Shown one piece after another: positions 53,186 to 63,479 of a stretch of DNA of 64,000 bases; position 1 is the first letter of the stretch; each line of letters opens with the position of its first letter. The position numbers and the translations under genes were made by a program. Origin of the DNA: Mycoplasma sp. 1578d (GTDB lineage Bacteria; Bacillota_I; Bacilli_A; Mycoplasmatales; Metamycoplasmataceae); contig NZ_CP102081.1 in assembly GCF_024582695.1 (NCBI RefSeq), forward strand, positions 124,001 to 188,000, given 5' to 3'. The notes under the pieces are model-generated. The model had not been told where the DNA came from, did not search any database, and worked only from the letters and a program-made list of their open reading frames with translations.

Positions 53186-53207
53186 AAAAGCAGCTACAGC
53201 TGCTTTT
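53186..53207 (-). terminator. degV terminator
   Basis: AAAAGCAGCT and AGCTGCTTTT arms just before the degV stop on the minus strand. Confidence 0.82.
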
Positions 53208-53211
53208 CTTT

Positions 53212-54081
53212 TTACTCAAATAAACTTCTTTGTTTATTTGAAAGTTTACTATGTTTAATAATTACTATAGCTTCTGGTCCGGTGTGAATAGAAATTACTG
53301 GGGGAATATATGATATTAATGGATTAATTTGATAATTTTCTTTAACATATTCAATATATTTATCAATTTCAGGATTTTGTGAATGTAAAATGATTAAATC
53401 TAAGTTCTTTAGTTCCTGTTTATGTAAATTTGCTAATTTATTTTCAATACAATTAAGAATTGTTTTTGAAAATACCCGACCAATTCCCTCTTTTTCTAAT
53501 TTACCATTTTCAAATTTAATCATAGGAATAATTTTTAATAAATTAGCAACAGCAGCTGCTCCAGGAGTTAAGCGTCCACCTTTGACTAAAAAATTATTAT
53601 ACTTAGGAATTAATGTTACTGAATATTGGCAAGGATTATTTTCAATTTTCTTAATTGCCTCATTTAACGAAACTCCAGAGTCAATTAAATGTTCAAATTC
53701 AATGACTTTTAAGCTAATTAATTGTGCAACATCAAGTGAGTTAATGACATAGACATTTTTAAAATTATTTGAAAAATTTACTAAATTTTGATATTCACCT
53801 GATAATTTTTCTGAAAGTGGAAAAACCACTACTGCATCAAATGTATTTGAAAGTTGTTCAAATAAATTCAAAACATATCCAATGTTTGTCGAACTTGTTT
53901 TAGCTCCACTTGAATTTTTAGAAAATTTGTCAAACAAGTTTTCACTAGTGAGGTCAATTCCGTCAAGATAATTTTTATTATCAATTTGAATATTTAACGG
54001 AAGATAAAATCAACCTCGATTTTTGGCTTGTTTTTCAGTCAGTCCACAAGATGAACTTATAACAATAGCTATCTTTTTCAT
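53212..54081 (-). CDS. DegV family fatty-acid-binding protein
   Basis: The protein has 289 residues. Starts MKKIAIVISSSCGLTEKQ, then KTSSTNIGYV (SSP/STxG-like substrate motif), VNSLDVAQ and KGGRLTPGAAAVANLLKIIPMI, typical DegV. Such proteins bind fatty acids as FakB-like partners of an acyl kinase. A TGA Trp in the first 25 residues hides the true start under the standard code. TATAAT lies 10 bases upstream without a Shine-Dalgarno. Confidence 0.9.
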
Positions 54082-54123
54082 ATGTTTAATTATTATAAGA
54101 TATTTAATGTAAAATATAATAAT

Positions 54124-54699
54124 ATGATTTTAGTGCATAAATTAAGCGATCAATTTAGTAATTGTGCGATTTTAACAATTGATACAAGCATCAAACCAAC
54201 CAAGCAAATTAAAAGCGATAATTATCTCTTTTTTGTTGATGAGAATAATAAAGTTAATTCAATTAATGTGTTTAATAATGAATCATTACTTAATTCAAGT
54301 AATAAAGCTTTTTTTGCTTTAGATGAACAAGAAAGTTTAAAAATCAAAAAAATAGCTCATGATTTAAATTTACAAATTAATGATGGAAAAAAGTTTGTTT
54401 ATGCTCAAATAATCAAACGTAATGTTCACCCCAAAAGTGATAAATTATTTGTTTTAACTTTATTTGACAATTCTAAAGAATTTCAAGTGGTCACTAATAC
54501 ACTTGATTCAATTCAAGGAAAAATTGTAGCTGTAGCACTTCCTGGTTCAATTAATGCAAACGGATTAGAAATTTTAGATGGCTCAATGTTGGATGTAAAA
54601 AGTAATGGCATGCTTATTGGATATGCTAGTTTGGGATTGCAAGACCAAGGTTTAGTTTTTGGTGATGAGAAAAATATCGGAGAGGAAGTTATATTTTAA
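54124..54699 (+). CDS. YtpR-like tRNA-binding domain protein
   Basis: The protein has 191 residues from ATG 54124. The C-terminal part has the EMAP-II/tRNA-binding fold (KFVYAQIIKRNVHPKSDKLFVLTL, VVTNTLDSIQGKIVAVALPGS, NGMLIGYASLGL), also found at the start of PheT. It lies directly upstream of tyrS on the same message. TAAAAT (54110-54115) is 8 bases before the ATG, a leaderless-type layout. It may bind tRNA; role unproven. Confidence 0.8.
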   Translation: MILVHKLSDQFSNCAILTIDTSIKPTKQIKSDNYLFFVDENNKVNSINVFNNESLLNSSNKAFFALDEQESLKIKKIAHDLNLQINDGKKFVYAQIIKRNVHPKSDKLFVLTLFDNSKEFQVVTNTLDSIQGKIVAVALPGSINANGLEILDGSMLDVKSNGMLIGYASLGLQDQGLVFGDEKNIGEEVIF

Positions 54700-54700
54700 A

Positions 54701-55936
54701 ATGAATATTATTGAAGAATTTAAAAAACGTGGTGTTTTTAAACAAATTTCAAATTATGAAAAATTTCTTAATCTCCCCAAAAATAGTGGAGTTTATGTTG
54801 GTTTTGACCCCACAGCAGATAGTTTACATTTAGGAAATTATATTCAAATTATTAACTTACTCAGATTTAAAAAATACGGATATGAAATTATTGCAGTTTT
54901 AGGTGGGGCTACAGGAATGATTGGAGATCCATCATTTAAAGAAGCAGAAAGAATCTTACTTAATGAGCAGCAAATTAATCATAATAAGTCTAAAATTAAA
55001 CAACAACTTGAGAAATTTGGCTTTAAAGTAGTTGATAATTATGATTTTTATAAAAACATGACCATAATTGATTTTTTAAGAGATATTGGAAAACTAGTGA
55101 ATATTGCATATATTATGTCTAAAGATTCAATTGCATCACGGATTGAAAAAGGACTAAGTTTTACTGAATTTTCATATCAATTAATACAAGGTTGAGACTT
55201 TGTTCAACTTTATAAAGATTTCAATGTTAAAATCCAATTTGGCGGCTCAGATCAATGAGGTAATATTACAACTGGTCTTGATATGATCTCAACTCTATTT
55301 GGTTCACAACATCAAGCAATTGCATTAACTTCTCAACTTTTAACTGATCAAAATGGAAATAAATTTGGAAAATCGACCGGTGGAGGGAATAATTGATTAG
55401 CCAAAGAGAAAACCAAACCATATGATTTATATCAATTTTTACTTAACCAACCCGATTCACAAGTTGAAAAGCTACTGAAATGATTAACTTTTATTCAAAT
55501 TCAAGAAATTGAAGATATCATGAAAAAGCATTTTGAGCAACCATCATTAAAATTGGCTCAAAAAAGATTAGCTTATGAAGTCATTAAAGATATTCATAGC
55601 GAACAAGATGCTAAAAATAGTCTTAATATTAGTGAAATCTTGTTTAACAAAAATCTTGATTTAAACAAATTTACTCTTAATGATATTAAAGGAATTGAGA
55701 ATGAACTTAAAACTCTTGCAATTCCAGTTAATACTAATTTAGTTGAATTTTTAATTGACAATCAAATTTTAAAATCTAAGCGTGAAGCTAATGAATTTAT
55801 CCAATTTAAATCGTTAAGAGTTAATTTGCAATCAATCACTCAAGAATTTTTAGTCAATTCAGAATTTTTTGAGAACCAATACGCTTTTCTTAATGTAGGT
55901 AAAAAACAATTTTATTTAATTAAAATAGTCAAATAA
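54701..55936 (+). CDS. tyrS: Tyrosyl-tRNA synthetase
   Basis: The protein has 411 residues. VYVGFDPTADSLHLGNYI (HIGH-type), GGATGMIGDPS, FGGSDQWGNITTG with TGA Trp, KFGKST (KMSKS-type), and a C-terminal S4 domain. It ends in a hairpin terminator. One base separates it from the YtpR-like stop. Confidence 0.96.
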
Positions 55937-55967
55937 AACCCGCACTTTTTTGCGAGTTTTATTTTTT
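55932..55967 (+). terminator. tyrS terminator
   Basis: AATAAAAC-CGCA/TGCG-GTTTTATT stem with one mismatch, 6-base loop, then T-run. Confidence 0.82.
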
Positions 55968-55984
55968 ATTGACAAAAATAGGTA

Positions 55985-56014
55985 TATAATTAACATATTA
56001 CCAATTAGTAATAT
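55985..56014 (+). promoter_or_regulatory. Promoter with 20-bp near-perfect palindrome (candidate operator)
   Basis: TATAAT at 55985-55990 is followed by ATATTACCAATTAGTAATAT at 55995-56014, palindromic in 18 of 20 positions, lying between the -10 box and AAGGAG. A repressor bound here would block transcription initiation. TTGACA at 55969 is only 10 bases from the -10 and is probably not its -35. Confidence 0.6.
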
Positions 56015-56024
56015 AAGGAGAAAA

Positions 56025-57386
56025 ATGACAAAAAAAGTCAAGTGATTATCGCTTGGTCCAATCTCGATAGCACCTATTTTTGTGGCTATGAGTTGCAATA
56101 CCCAAGCTGAACCAAAAGACAATAATGTACAAGATAGTGATTTTAGATCAAATGATTTAACAAAATTAACTTCAAAAATTTCACAAGCTAAAATTAATTC
56201 ATTGCCAGAAAATGACAAAAATACTGTTAATTCATTAGTTGAATTATTTAAAGCTAATAACGAATTAATTGATAAATATGATCAAATCACAACAAAAGGT
56301 CCAGACGCATTAAATGGTAAATTTGGGCAAATATTTAAATTAATTGATGGAAAAGATAATAATTTATCAATTGTTGCTATTGCAAACAAAATTGCCTTAA
56401 AAATTAAAGCAACAGCTAAAGAAGGGAAAGAAGAATTAAGTAAAATTAACAAGTTGTTTGAGCACGTTGTTTTCAACAAGTTAGAAGATTTAACTGCTGA
56501 TTTAAGAGAAGTCTTTAAAGACTATTCAAAAACCAAAATGCAAGAAAATTCAGTGAAATTAGTACAATACATTCTTCAAAAATCAAATAATAAATCAGAT
56601 ATTAAATACCTTGATGAAGAAGCGTTACCTTCAAACCAATATTTAGATAATGTACTTAATTCGCTTAATCAAGAAGTCACAAATATATATTTTGATGATA
56701 AATACTTTAATCAAACACAAAAAAATAGAACAATAGATTCAATCTTGGAAAAAGATTTTTCTTCATCTGAATCAACTGATGAACATAACCATGAGCATGC
56801 ATCTAAAAATAAAATTGAATCTAATATGTTATTAGTTCAAATTAATGAATACAAAAAAAGCGACTCTTTTTCAGATAAGCTTAAAAATCTTACTAAAAAA
56901 TTAGAAACTCAAATTCATGAAGATATTAATCTTCCAGTTGATCCCGAAACCATTGATTCTGAAGAAGAAATCATGAAAAAACACTCACATAATCACAAAC
57001 ATGATCACGATCATGGGCACAGTCACGAAACTGATGAAGAAAGCCATTCACACTCACATGCTTTAGCTAATTTAATGTACGATTTTTACCAATCTGTTCA
57101 AATTTTAGTTAAAAAAGTTAAAGTTAGTGAATTAGTTGAACAATTAAATAAATATAATCAAACTTTAGATAATGATCACAAAATTGATCAAGAAATTACA
57201 GCATTATCAAATTCTTTAGAAAATCTGAAAAAAGAATTTTCAACTTCAGTAGTCGAAAGTGCAAATGAGTTCTTTAAATCAACCGTTTTGCAAACAGACA
57301 AAATACACAATTTGATTATTAAAAGTTCTAAACTAGCTAATGTAACAATTAGAAACACAAAAACCAAATTGGCAAACGAAGAATAA
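56025..57386 (+). CDS. Histidine-rich lipoprotein, probable metal-binding
   Basis: The protein has 453 residues with a TGA Trp in the signal. Lipobox VAMSC with Cys24. Mature part is helical and Lys/Asn/Glu-rich with two His-rich segments: DEHNHEH (about residue 253) and a longer stretch near residues 325-345 of alternating His/Asp/Ser with about 11 His. Such runs bind Zn or Ni in other proteins and in the loops of zinc transporters. A palindrome in its promoter suggests metal-dependent repression. AAGGAGAAAA precedes the ATG. No domain family recognised. Confidence 0.82.
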
Positions 57387-57408
57387 AAATCTAACAAAAA
57401 CAAAGAAT

Positions 57409-57434
57409 GGCAAGCAAATCAAAGCTTGCTTTTT
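57409..57434 (+). terminator. Terminator of His-rich lipoprotein gene
   Basis: GCAAGC and GCTTGC arms with an 8-base loop, then five T. Confidence 0.85.
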
Positions 57435-57740
57435 CTTATGAATTATGAAATATTTTCCAAAAAATATTTTTCTTAAGATTTTTTTGTTCTAATGATAAAT
57501 ATTTCCTTTTATAATTATTATAAAAATCAGCAGATTTTTTATTTATATATTTAATTTCATTGAGTTGACTTTTTAACTATAAACTGCTTTATTATTCGTT
57601 TGAATAGATAGCAAAGAAAAAGGTAAAAGTTTAAACTTTTGTTCTTATTTAAGAAAATTTATTTATTTTTCAGACATATTATGAAATTACTTATTTAAAT
57701 CATTTTAAAACTTATCAAACACAGAAAGGACATTTTATAT
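57435..57740 (+). promoter_or_regulatory. Long AT-rich upstream region of pyrG
   Basis: About 300 bases without a gene. TATAAT-like boxes occur near 57510-57525 and GAAAGGACA is the pyrG Shine-Dalgarno. I find no clear hairpin or operator; the true start site cannot be placed. Confidence 0.35.
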
Positions 57741-59360
57741 ATGTCTAAAACTAAGATTATTGCGCTAACAGGTGGAGTTTTTTCATCCTTAGGAAAAGGA
57801 TTAGTTTTAGCCTCGATTGGCCGGATTTTACATACTCAAAAATTTAAAGTAGCTACTCTAAAGCTTGATCCTTATTTAAATATTGACCCTGGGACTATGT
57901 CTCCAGTGCAACACGGAGAGATTTTTGTCACCCATGATGGAATGGAAGCAGATTTGGATTTAGGACATTATGAACGTTTTTTAGATTATCCAATCTCAAA
58001 AACTTCTTCTTTATCAGCTGGTCAAATTTATCAACAAGTTCTAACTAAAGAACGTGCTGGTGATTACTTAGGTAAAACAATCCAAATCGTTCCACATTTA
58101 ACCAATGAAATTCACGAAAGGATCAATCAAATTATTGATAGTGATCCTGATTTAGATTTCTTGCTTATTGAGCTTGGAGGTACTGTTGGGGATATTGAAT
58201 CATTACCATTTATTGAAGCATTACGTTCATATAAGTTCCATGATTCCACACGACAAATTTGTTTTATCCACGTTTCTCCGTTGATTAGATTAAATATTGG
58301 AAACGAAATTAAAACCAAACCAACTCAACATTCAGTTATGAAATTAAGAGAACACGGAATTATTCCTAATGTTCTAATTTTGCGTACCAGTTATCCATTT
58401 GATCAACAATTACATGAAAAAATTGCTTTATATTGCAACATTGATAATGATAAAATTTTCTATTCACAAGATGTTGACAATATTTATCTATTACCTCAAT
58501 TGCTGTATGAGCAAAAAATTCACACTAAAATCTTTGAATTTTTTAAATTAGATGATCCAAGAACTAAGAATGATTTATCATCATGACTAACTTTTACTGA
58601 TAGCATTGTTAAACTTAAAAAATCAACCTATAATGTGGCTCTTGTCGGAAAATACGTGCAATTAGCAGATTCATACCTATCAATTATTGAATCATTTAAT
58701 CTTGCTAGTTATCATTTAGGAATTGATCTTAAATTAACTTTAATTGACGCAACTAAAATTAAATCTTATAAGCAAGCACAAGAAATGCTTGGTTCTTATG
58801 ATGGAATTTGTGTTCCGTATGGATTTGGAAGTAGAGGAATTGAAGGCAAAATGTTTGCCATTCAATACGCAAGGGAACATCAAGTTCCATTTTTAGGAAT
58901 TTGTTTAGGAATGCAGTTAGCTGTAATTGAATATGCTCGAAATGTGTTAAAGCTTACCAAAGCTAATTCAATGGAGTTTGATGTACAAACCCCAGATCCG
59001 CTTTTTACTATTCAACCAACCTTTCATAACACCAATCGTTTAGGAGGAACTTTATCTTTAGGAAGTTCTCAAGTTGCTATTAAACCTAATACCTTAGCAT
59101 ATGAAGTTTATCAATCATTAAATATTGTTGAACGTTATCGTCATAGATATGACTTTAATCCACAATATTTAGATAAATTCAATGACGGAAACTTTGTTTT
59201 TTCAGGGGTAAATAGTGCTGGAGCTGAATCTTTAATCGAGTTAAAAAACCATCCATTTTTTATCGCTTGTCAATTCCACCCTGAATTTTTATCTAAACCA
59301 CTTAAACCACACCCATTATTTGTTGGTTTATTAAGTGCATTAATGAAAAAGAACCAATAA
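57741..59360 (+). CDS. pyrG: CTP synthase
   Basis: The protein has 539 residues with one TGA Trp. N-terminal amidoligase: LTGGVFSSLGKGLVLASIG, LKLDPYLNIDPGTMSP, HGEIFVTHDGMEADLDLGHYERF and ELGGTVGDIES. C-terminal glutaminase: FLGICLGMQL nucleophile Cys and CQFHPEF with the catalytic His. GSRGIEGK shows the oxyanion strand as GFGSRGIEGK. It makes CTP from UTP, ATP and glutamine. Confidence 0.97.
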
Positions 59361-59387
59361 TTACAATAAAAGTTAAAATGTTATATG

Positions 59388-59467
59388 AAAACACTCTTAA
59401 ATTAATGTGCATTTTAAGTTGATTTTTTATCTAACTTTTCGCGTGTATTTTAAAATAAGAGTGTTTT
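59388..59467 (+). terminator. Composite terminator-like hairpin after pyrG
   Basis: AAAACACTCTTA and TAAGAGTGTTTT arms, 12 bp perfect, enclosing about 56 bases with an inner AAGTT/AACTT pairing. T-run follows. Confidence 0.75.
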
Positions 59468-59640
59468 TGTTTTTAAATGAAACAAAATTGTTTTACATTA
59501 TATTAATTTTTTGCTTATCTTTATTTATCTTTTTTCATAATCTACACAAAAACAGGATATTTAGAATAATATAATTAATTTATCAATGATAATTAACTCT
59601 GAAACTTTATCTATATGATGTTCTGAATTTTTCTTTAATA

Positions 59641-59820
59641 TGGTAAAATTTAAATGCTAATTTCAAACGGACAGGTTCTAGTTGAAAGACTAGACTATGG
59701 TGGTTTTAGCGCTAAAACAATCGTAATTTGACAACACGTTTATTTTGAAAAAACATATTACGAAAATTATTTATATAATCATAAAATTTTATTAACAAAT
59801 AAAATAGAAAGGATATTATT
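59641..59820 (+). promoter_or_regulatory. tuf promoter region with structured leader
   Basis: TAAAAT near 59644 could be the -10. Downstream are TCTAGT-TGAAAG-ACTAGA (59677-59694) and the perfect palindrome GTTTTAGCGCTAAAAC (59703-59718), then about 85 unstructured bases to AAAGGA and the tuf ATG. The segment 59468-59640 shows nothing I can identify. Confidence 0.5.
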
Positions 59821-61008
59821 ATGGCAAAAATAGAGTTTGATCGTAGTAAAGAACACGTTAATGTTGGTACTATTGGACACGTTGACCACGGTAAAACTAC
59901 ATTAACAGCTGCGATTGCAACTGTTTTATCTAAGAAAGGGCTTTCAGAAGCACGTGATTATGCTTCTATTGATAATGCACCTGAAGAAAGAGCACGTGGA
60001 ATTACTATTAACACTGCTCACATTGAATACGAAACTGAAAAACGTCACTATGCACACGTAGACTGTCCTGGACACGCCGATTATGTTAAAAACATGATTA
60101 CAGGAGCTGCTCAAATGGACGGAGCTATCTTAGTTGTTGCTGCAACAGATGGTCCTATGCCTCAAACACGTGAACACATTCTTTTATCAAAACAAGTTGG
60201 TGTTCCTCGTATCGTTGTTTTCTTAAACAAATGCGATATGCTTGAAGGTGATGAAGAAATGATTGAGCTTGTTGAACTTGAAATTCGTGGACTTCTTTCA
60301 GATTATGGATTTGATGGAGACAATGCACCTATCATTCGTGGATCAGCACTTAAAGCACTTGAAGGTGATGCAAAATACGAAGAAAAAATTATGGAACTTA
60401 TGGATGCTGTAGATACTTATATCGAAACTCCTGTTAAAGAATTTGAAAAACCATTCTTAATGGCTGTTGAAGACGTATTTACCATTACCGGACGTGGAAC
60501 TGTTGCTACTGGACGTGTAGAACGTGGAAAATTAACACTTAACGAAGAAGTTGAAATCGTTGGGCTTAAAGCTACTAAAAAAACAGTTGTTACTGGAATT
60601 GAAATGTTCCGTAAAAACCTTAAAGAAGCTATGGCCGGAGATAATGCAGGTCTTTTACTTCGTGGAGTAAACCGTGATGATGTTGAACGTGGACAAGTTC
60701 TTGCTAAACCAGGATCAATCGTTCCTCACACTGAATTTGAAGCTGCAATCTACGTACTTAAAAAAGAAGAAGGTGGACGTCACACTCCATTCTTTAAAAA
60801 CTATAAACCACAATTCTACTTCCGTACAACTGATGTTACTGGAGGAGTAGAATTTGAGCCTGGACGTGAAATGGTTATGCCTGGAGAAAACGTTAACCTT
60901 AAAGTTAAACTTATTGCTCCTATTGCCGTTGAAGAGGGAACTAAATTCTCTATTCGTGAAGGTGGACGTACTGTTGGTGCAGGATCAGTTACCAAAATTC
61001 TTAAATAA
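59821..61008 (+). CDS. tuf: Elongation factor Tu
   Basis: The protein has 395 residues. [15 protein letters not shown]-loop, [20 protein letters not shown] and NKCD GTPase motifs; [13 protein letters not shown] in domain 2. Note N-terminal [17 protein letters not shown] switch region. Codon use is biased toward CGT/GGA as in highly expressed genes. Followed by a strong bidirectional terminator. Confidence 0.99.
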   Translation: MAKIEFDRSKEHVNVGTIGHVDHGKTTLTAAIATVLSKKGLSEARDYASIDNAPEERARGITINTAHIEYETEKRHYAHVDCPGHADYVKNMITGAAQMDGAILVVAATDGPMPQTREHILLSKQVGVPRIVVFLNKCDMLEGDEEMIELVELEIRGLLSDYGFDGDNAPIIRGSALKALEGDAKYEEKIMELMDAVDTYIETPVKEFEKPFLMAVEDVFTITGRGTVATGRVERGKLTLNEEVEIVGLKATKKTVVTGIEMFRKNLKEAMAGDNAGLLLRGVNRDDVERGQVLAKPGSIVPHTEFEAAIYVLKKEEGGRHTPFFKNYKPQFYFRTTDVTGGVEFEPGREMVMPGENVNLKVKLIAPIAVEEGTKFSIREGGRTVGAGSVTKILK

Positions 61009-61020
61009 TAATTCAACCAA

Positions 61021-61050
61021 AAAAAGGAACAGTACTAACTGTTCCTTTTT
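61021..61050. terminator. Bidirectional terminator between tuf and ffh
   Basis: AAAAAGGAACAGT and ACTGTTCCTTTTT arms, 13 bp perfect, with a 4-base loop. Confidence 0.92.
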
Positions 61051-61065
61051 GCATGCTGTAATTGA

Positions 61066-62403
61066 TTAAAATAATCCACCAAAACTACCAGATTTTAATT
61101 TTGAACGCATCTCGCTCATTCGTTTAGACATAGCATCAAAATCCGAAAGCAATTTATTAAACTCTTGAGCACTTCTTCCACTTCCTTTGAGGATACGTTC
61201 CTTACGAGAAGCGTTTCGAAGCAATTTAGGATTATTACGCTCTTGAGCAGTCATTGAATTCATTAAAATTTTATACACTTCAAGCTTTTTTTCAGCTCCT
61301 TCAATATCTTCCTCTCTAACTTTATTAGCAAATTGACCTGGGAGCATTTTGAGAATTTTTGAAAATTTACCTAATTTTTTAATTTCATTGATTTGATCGA
61401 GCAAATCATTTAAATTAAAGTTTCCTTTAAACATTCGTTCAATCATATTGCTTGCTTTATCAACATCAATTGAACTTTCAACTTTTTCAATCAAGCTGAG
61501 CACATCACCCATTCCTAAAATCCGATCAGCCATTCGATCAGGATAGAATAAATCTAAGTTAGAAACCTTTTCTCCAGTACCGATAAATCTAATTGGAAGG
61601 TTAAGAACTTGTCTTAGTGAAAGTGCAGCACCTCCACGAGCATCTGAGTCTAGTTTAGTAATAATTGAACCAGTTAACTTTAAGTGTTCGTTAAAAGTTG
61701 AAGCCACATTAATAATATCTTGTCCTGATAGTGCATCAGCCACAAAAAAGATTTCGCTTGGAGAAGCGATTTTTTTCACCTCCACTAATTCTTGCATTAA
61801 TTTTTCATCAATTGATAAACGTCCAGCGGTATCAATAATAATCAGATCGTTTTGATTGTTTCTAGCGTGCTCAAGTGCATTAGTCACAATTTGTGCCACC
61901 GGTGTGCTAGTTCCTTGCTCAAAATAATCCACATCAATACTTTTAGCTAAAGTGAGTAATTGTTCAACAGCCGCTGGCCGATAAATATCAGCAGCGACTA
62001 CGAGTGGTTTTTGAACATACTTTTTCTTTCTTAAAAAGAAAGCTAATTTGGCACTTGCAGTAGTTTTCCCTGAACCTTGTAGTCCGCACATCATGATAAT
62101 GTAAGGTTTTTTATTAATTTGAATTTCAGTGACTTTATCACCTAATATATGCAATAATTCTTGGTGAAAGATTTTTACCATTGTTTGGTATGAATTTAAT
62201 TTACCAATCACTTCGCCCTGATTTAGAGCTTTTTCTTTAACATTATTAATAAATTCTTTTACTACTTTTAAGTTAACATCAGCTTCAAGGAGCGACATTT
62301 TAACTTCGCGAATTACTTCTAAAACATCTTGCTCATTGAGTTGAACTTTTTTTGATATTTTTGCTAAACTTTTTTGTAATCTTTTCTCTAAAAAATTAGT
62401 CAT
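61066..62403 (-). CDS. ffh: Signal recognition particle protein Ffh
   Basis: The protein has 445 residues. NG domain with GLQGSGKTTASAKLAFFL, DTAGRLSID and TKLDSDARGG; C-terminal M domain with LKMLPGQ and GSGRSAQEFNKLL. It delivers membrane and lipoprotein precursors to the translocon. No Shine-Dalgarno; TATAAT (62410-62415) ends 6 bases before the ATG, a leaderless layout. Confidence 0.97.
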   Translation of the reverse strand: MTNFLEKRLQKSLAKISKKVQLNEQDVLEVIREVKMSLLEADVNLKVVKEFINNVKEKALNQGEVIGKLNSYQTMVKIFHQELLHILGDKVTEIQINKKPYIIMMCGLQGSGKTTASAKLAFFLRKKKYVQKPLVVAADIYRPAAVEQLLTLAKSIDVDYFEQGTSTPVAQIVTNALEHARNNQNDLIIIDTAGRLSIDEKLMQELVEVKKIASPSEIFFVADALSGQDIINVASTFNEHLKLTGSIITKLDSDARGGAALSLRQVLNLPIRFIGTGEKVSNLDLFYPDRMADRILGMGDVLSLIEKVESSIDVDKASNMIERMFKGNFNLNDLLDQINEIKKLGKFSKILKMLPGQFANKVREEDIEGAEKKLEVYKILMNSMTAQERNNPKLLRNASRKERILKGSGRSAQEFNKLLSDFDAMSKRMSEMRSKLKSGSFGGLF

Positions 62404-62536
62404 GTTCTAATTATACTTTAATAAATGAGCTTAAAAATAGCTTTTCAAATGAGTTAATTTGCCTATTTTTTAAAATTTGCTAAAATATATTTAATAATTT
62501 AACATGACATTATAAACAAATTCAAAAGGAAATAAT

Positions 62537-62653
62537 ATGCGTAAAGTTGTTAGAAGAAAAAACAAAGAACGTGCTGAAAAACGTGCACACAAGCTTGTTC
62601 TTGAATTGGCTCGTGATAAAAGAAGAGCTCAAAGAGCCCAAGAAACAAACTAA
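62537..62653 (+). CDS. Very small basic protein, 38 residues
   Basis: MRKVVRRKNKERAEKRAHK... is 38 residues, about half Arg/Lys, one predicted helix. AAAGGAAATAAT precedes the ATG and a strong bidirectional terminator follows, so this is a real transcription unit. Codon use (CGT, GCT) looks highly expressed. It resembles a ribosomal or nucleoid-associated peptide; I cannot match it to bS21 or another named family with confidence. Confidence 0.7.
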   Translation: MRKVVRRKNKERAEKRAHKLVLELARDKRRAQRAQETN

Positions 62654-62672
62654 AAGCGTTTTTATTAATTAT

Positions 62673-62709
62673 AAAAAGCAAACAAGATTAATTCTCTTGT
62701 TTGCTTTTT
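62673..62709. terminator. Bidirectional terminator, 15-bp perfect stem
   Basis: AAAAAGCAAACAAGA is exactly complementary to 62695-62709 with a 7-base loop. Confidence 0.92.
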
Positions 62710-63146
62710 AACTCTTGAATGATTTGCTCAATTTGATTTAAATCAGCATTAATAATTTGTTGATTATATGTTTCTTGCAGTTGTTGTGAACTCTTTAAAA
62801 CGATTTGTTGAGCTTGATTTTTCAAACTAATTAGTAATTTAACTATATTTAATAAAGATTTAAATCTTTGTTCAGGTGTTTGTGATAAATGATCTGTATC
62901 ACCCAATTTAATTGAGTTTAAAATTGACATATATTTTTCTTTTAAACTTAAAGAAAACAAACTTGAATTATTGATTAAATTTTCAATATTTTGATTATTA
63001 TATTTAATAAATTGTTCATGTGTTTGTGAACCTGAGATACGAGAATTTTCTTTTCTCAATATAACAGTATAAGAAATTATCCCTGAAATTAAAGCCCCAG
63101 TAAATAAAACCAAACCAGCTACAGGAAGAATTTTTTTAAATTTCAT
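62688..63146 (-). CDS. Membrane-anchored helical protein, unknown
   Basis: The protein has 152 residues. MKFKK then one hydrophobic segment (about 7-30, ILPVAGLVLFTGALISGIIS) without a lipobox Cys, followed by a Gln/Asn/Leu-rich helical region of likely coiled-coil type. Probably a signal-anchored exported protein. TATAAT (63154-63159) lies 7 bases before the ATG, leaderless layout. No family recognised. Confidence 0.75.
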   Translation of the reverse strand: MKFKKILPVAGLVLFTGALISGIISYTVILRKENSRISGSQTHEQFIKYNNQNIENLINNSSLFSLSLKEKYMSILNSIKLGDTDHLSQTPEQRFKSLLNIVKLLISLKNQAQQIVLKSSQQLQETYNQQIINADLNQIEQIIQELKSKQEN

Positions 63147-63297
63147 AATTTATATTATAAATTAATAAATTATTTATCAAACTTTTACCACAATGTTAGC
63201 TTATAAAAATTTACGGGCATTATTTTTTCTTTGATATTTGTAGATTTAATCATAAAAAATCCATTTTGAATATTTAATTAGTTTTTTTAATAAAACT

Positions 63298-63479
63298 GGT
63301 AAAATAAAAAGGCAATAAACATTTTAATTGCAGAAAGTAGAATTCACTTCTCACCTGATGGCCAATAGCCTTGGGTTTTGCTACAATTAAATGTATCAAC
63401 AAATAATCAAAAGTTTTTTGATACCTTTTTTAGTAGAGAAGTGGGGAAACCACTTTTATTTTATTTTTAAGGAGTAATT
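63298..63479 (+). promoter_or_regulatory. infC leader with attenuator-like structure (L20-leader type)
   Basis: CACTTCTC (63345-63352) can pair with GAGAAGTG (63436-63443), or the latter can join the terminator AAGTGG-GGAAA-CCACTT (63439-63455) followed by a T-rich tail. The two folds exclude each other. A GTATCAA/TTGATAC helix near 63394 and 63417 lies between. In Firmicutes the infC-rpmI-rplT leader is controlled by L20 in this way; the function here is inferred. Confidence 0.6.

Noticed and set aside
55969-55990. TTGACA and TATAAT as a complete promoter
   Set aside because: The spacer is only 10 bases, too short for a sigma-70 type promoter.
57435-57740. Riboswitch or attenuator upstream of pyrG
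   Set aside because: I found no stable hairpin, initial C/G repeat or alternative pairing that would support nucleotide-dependent control.
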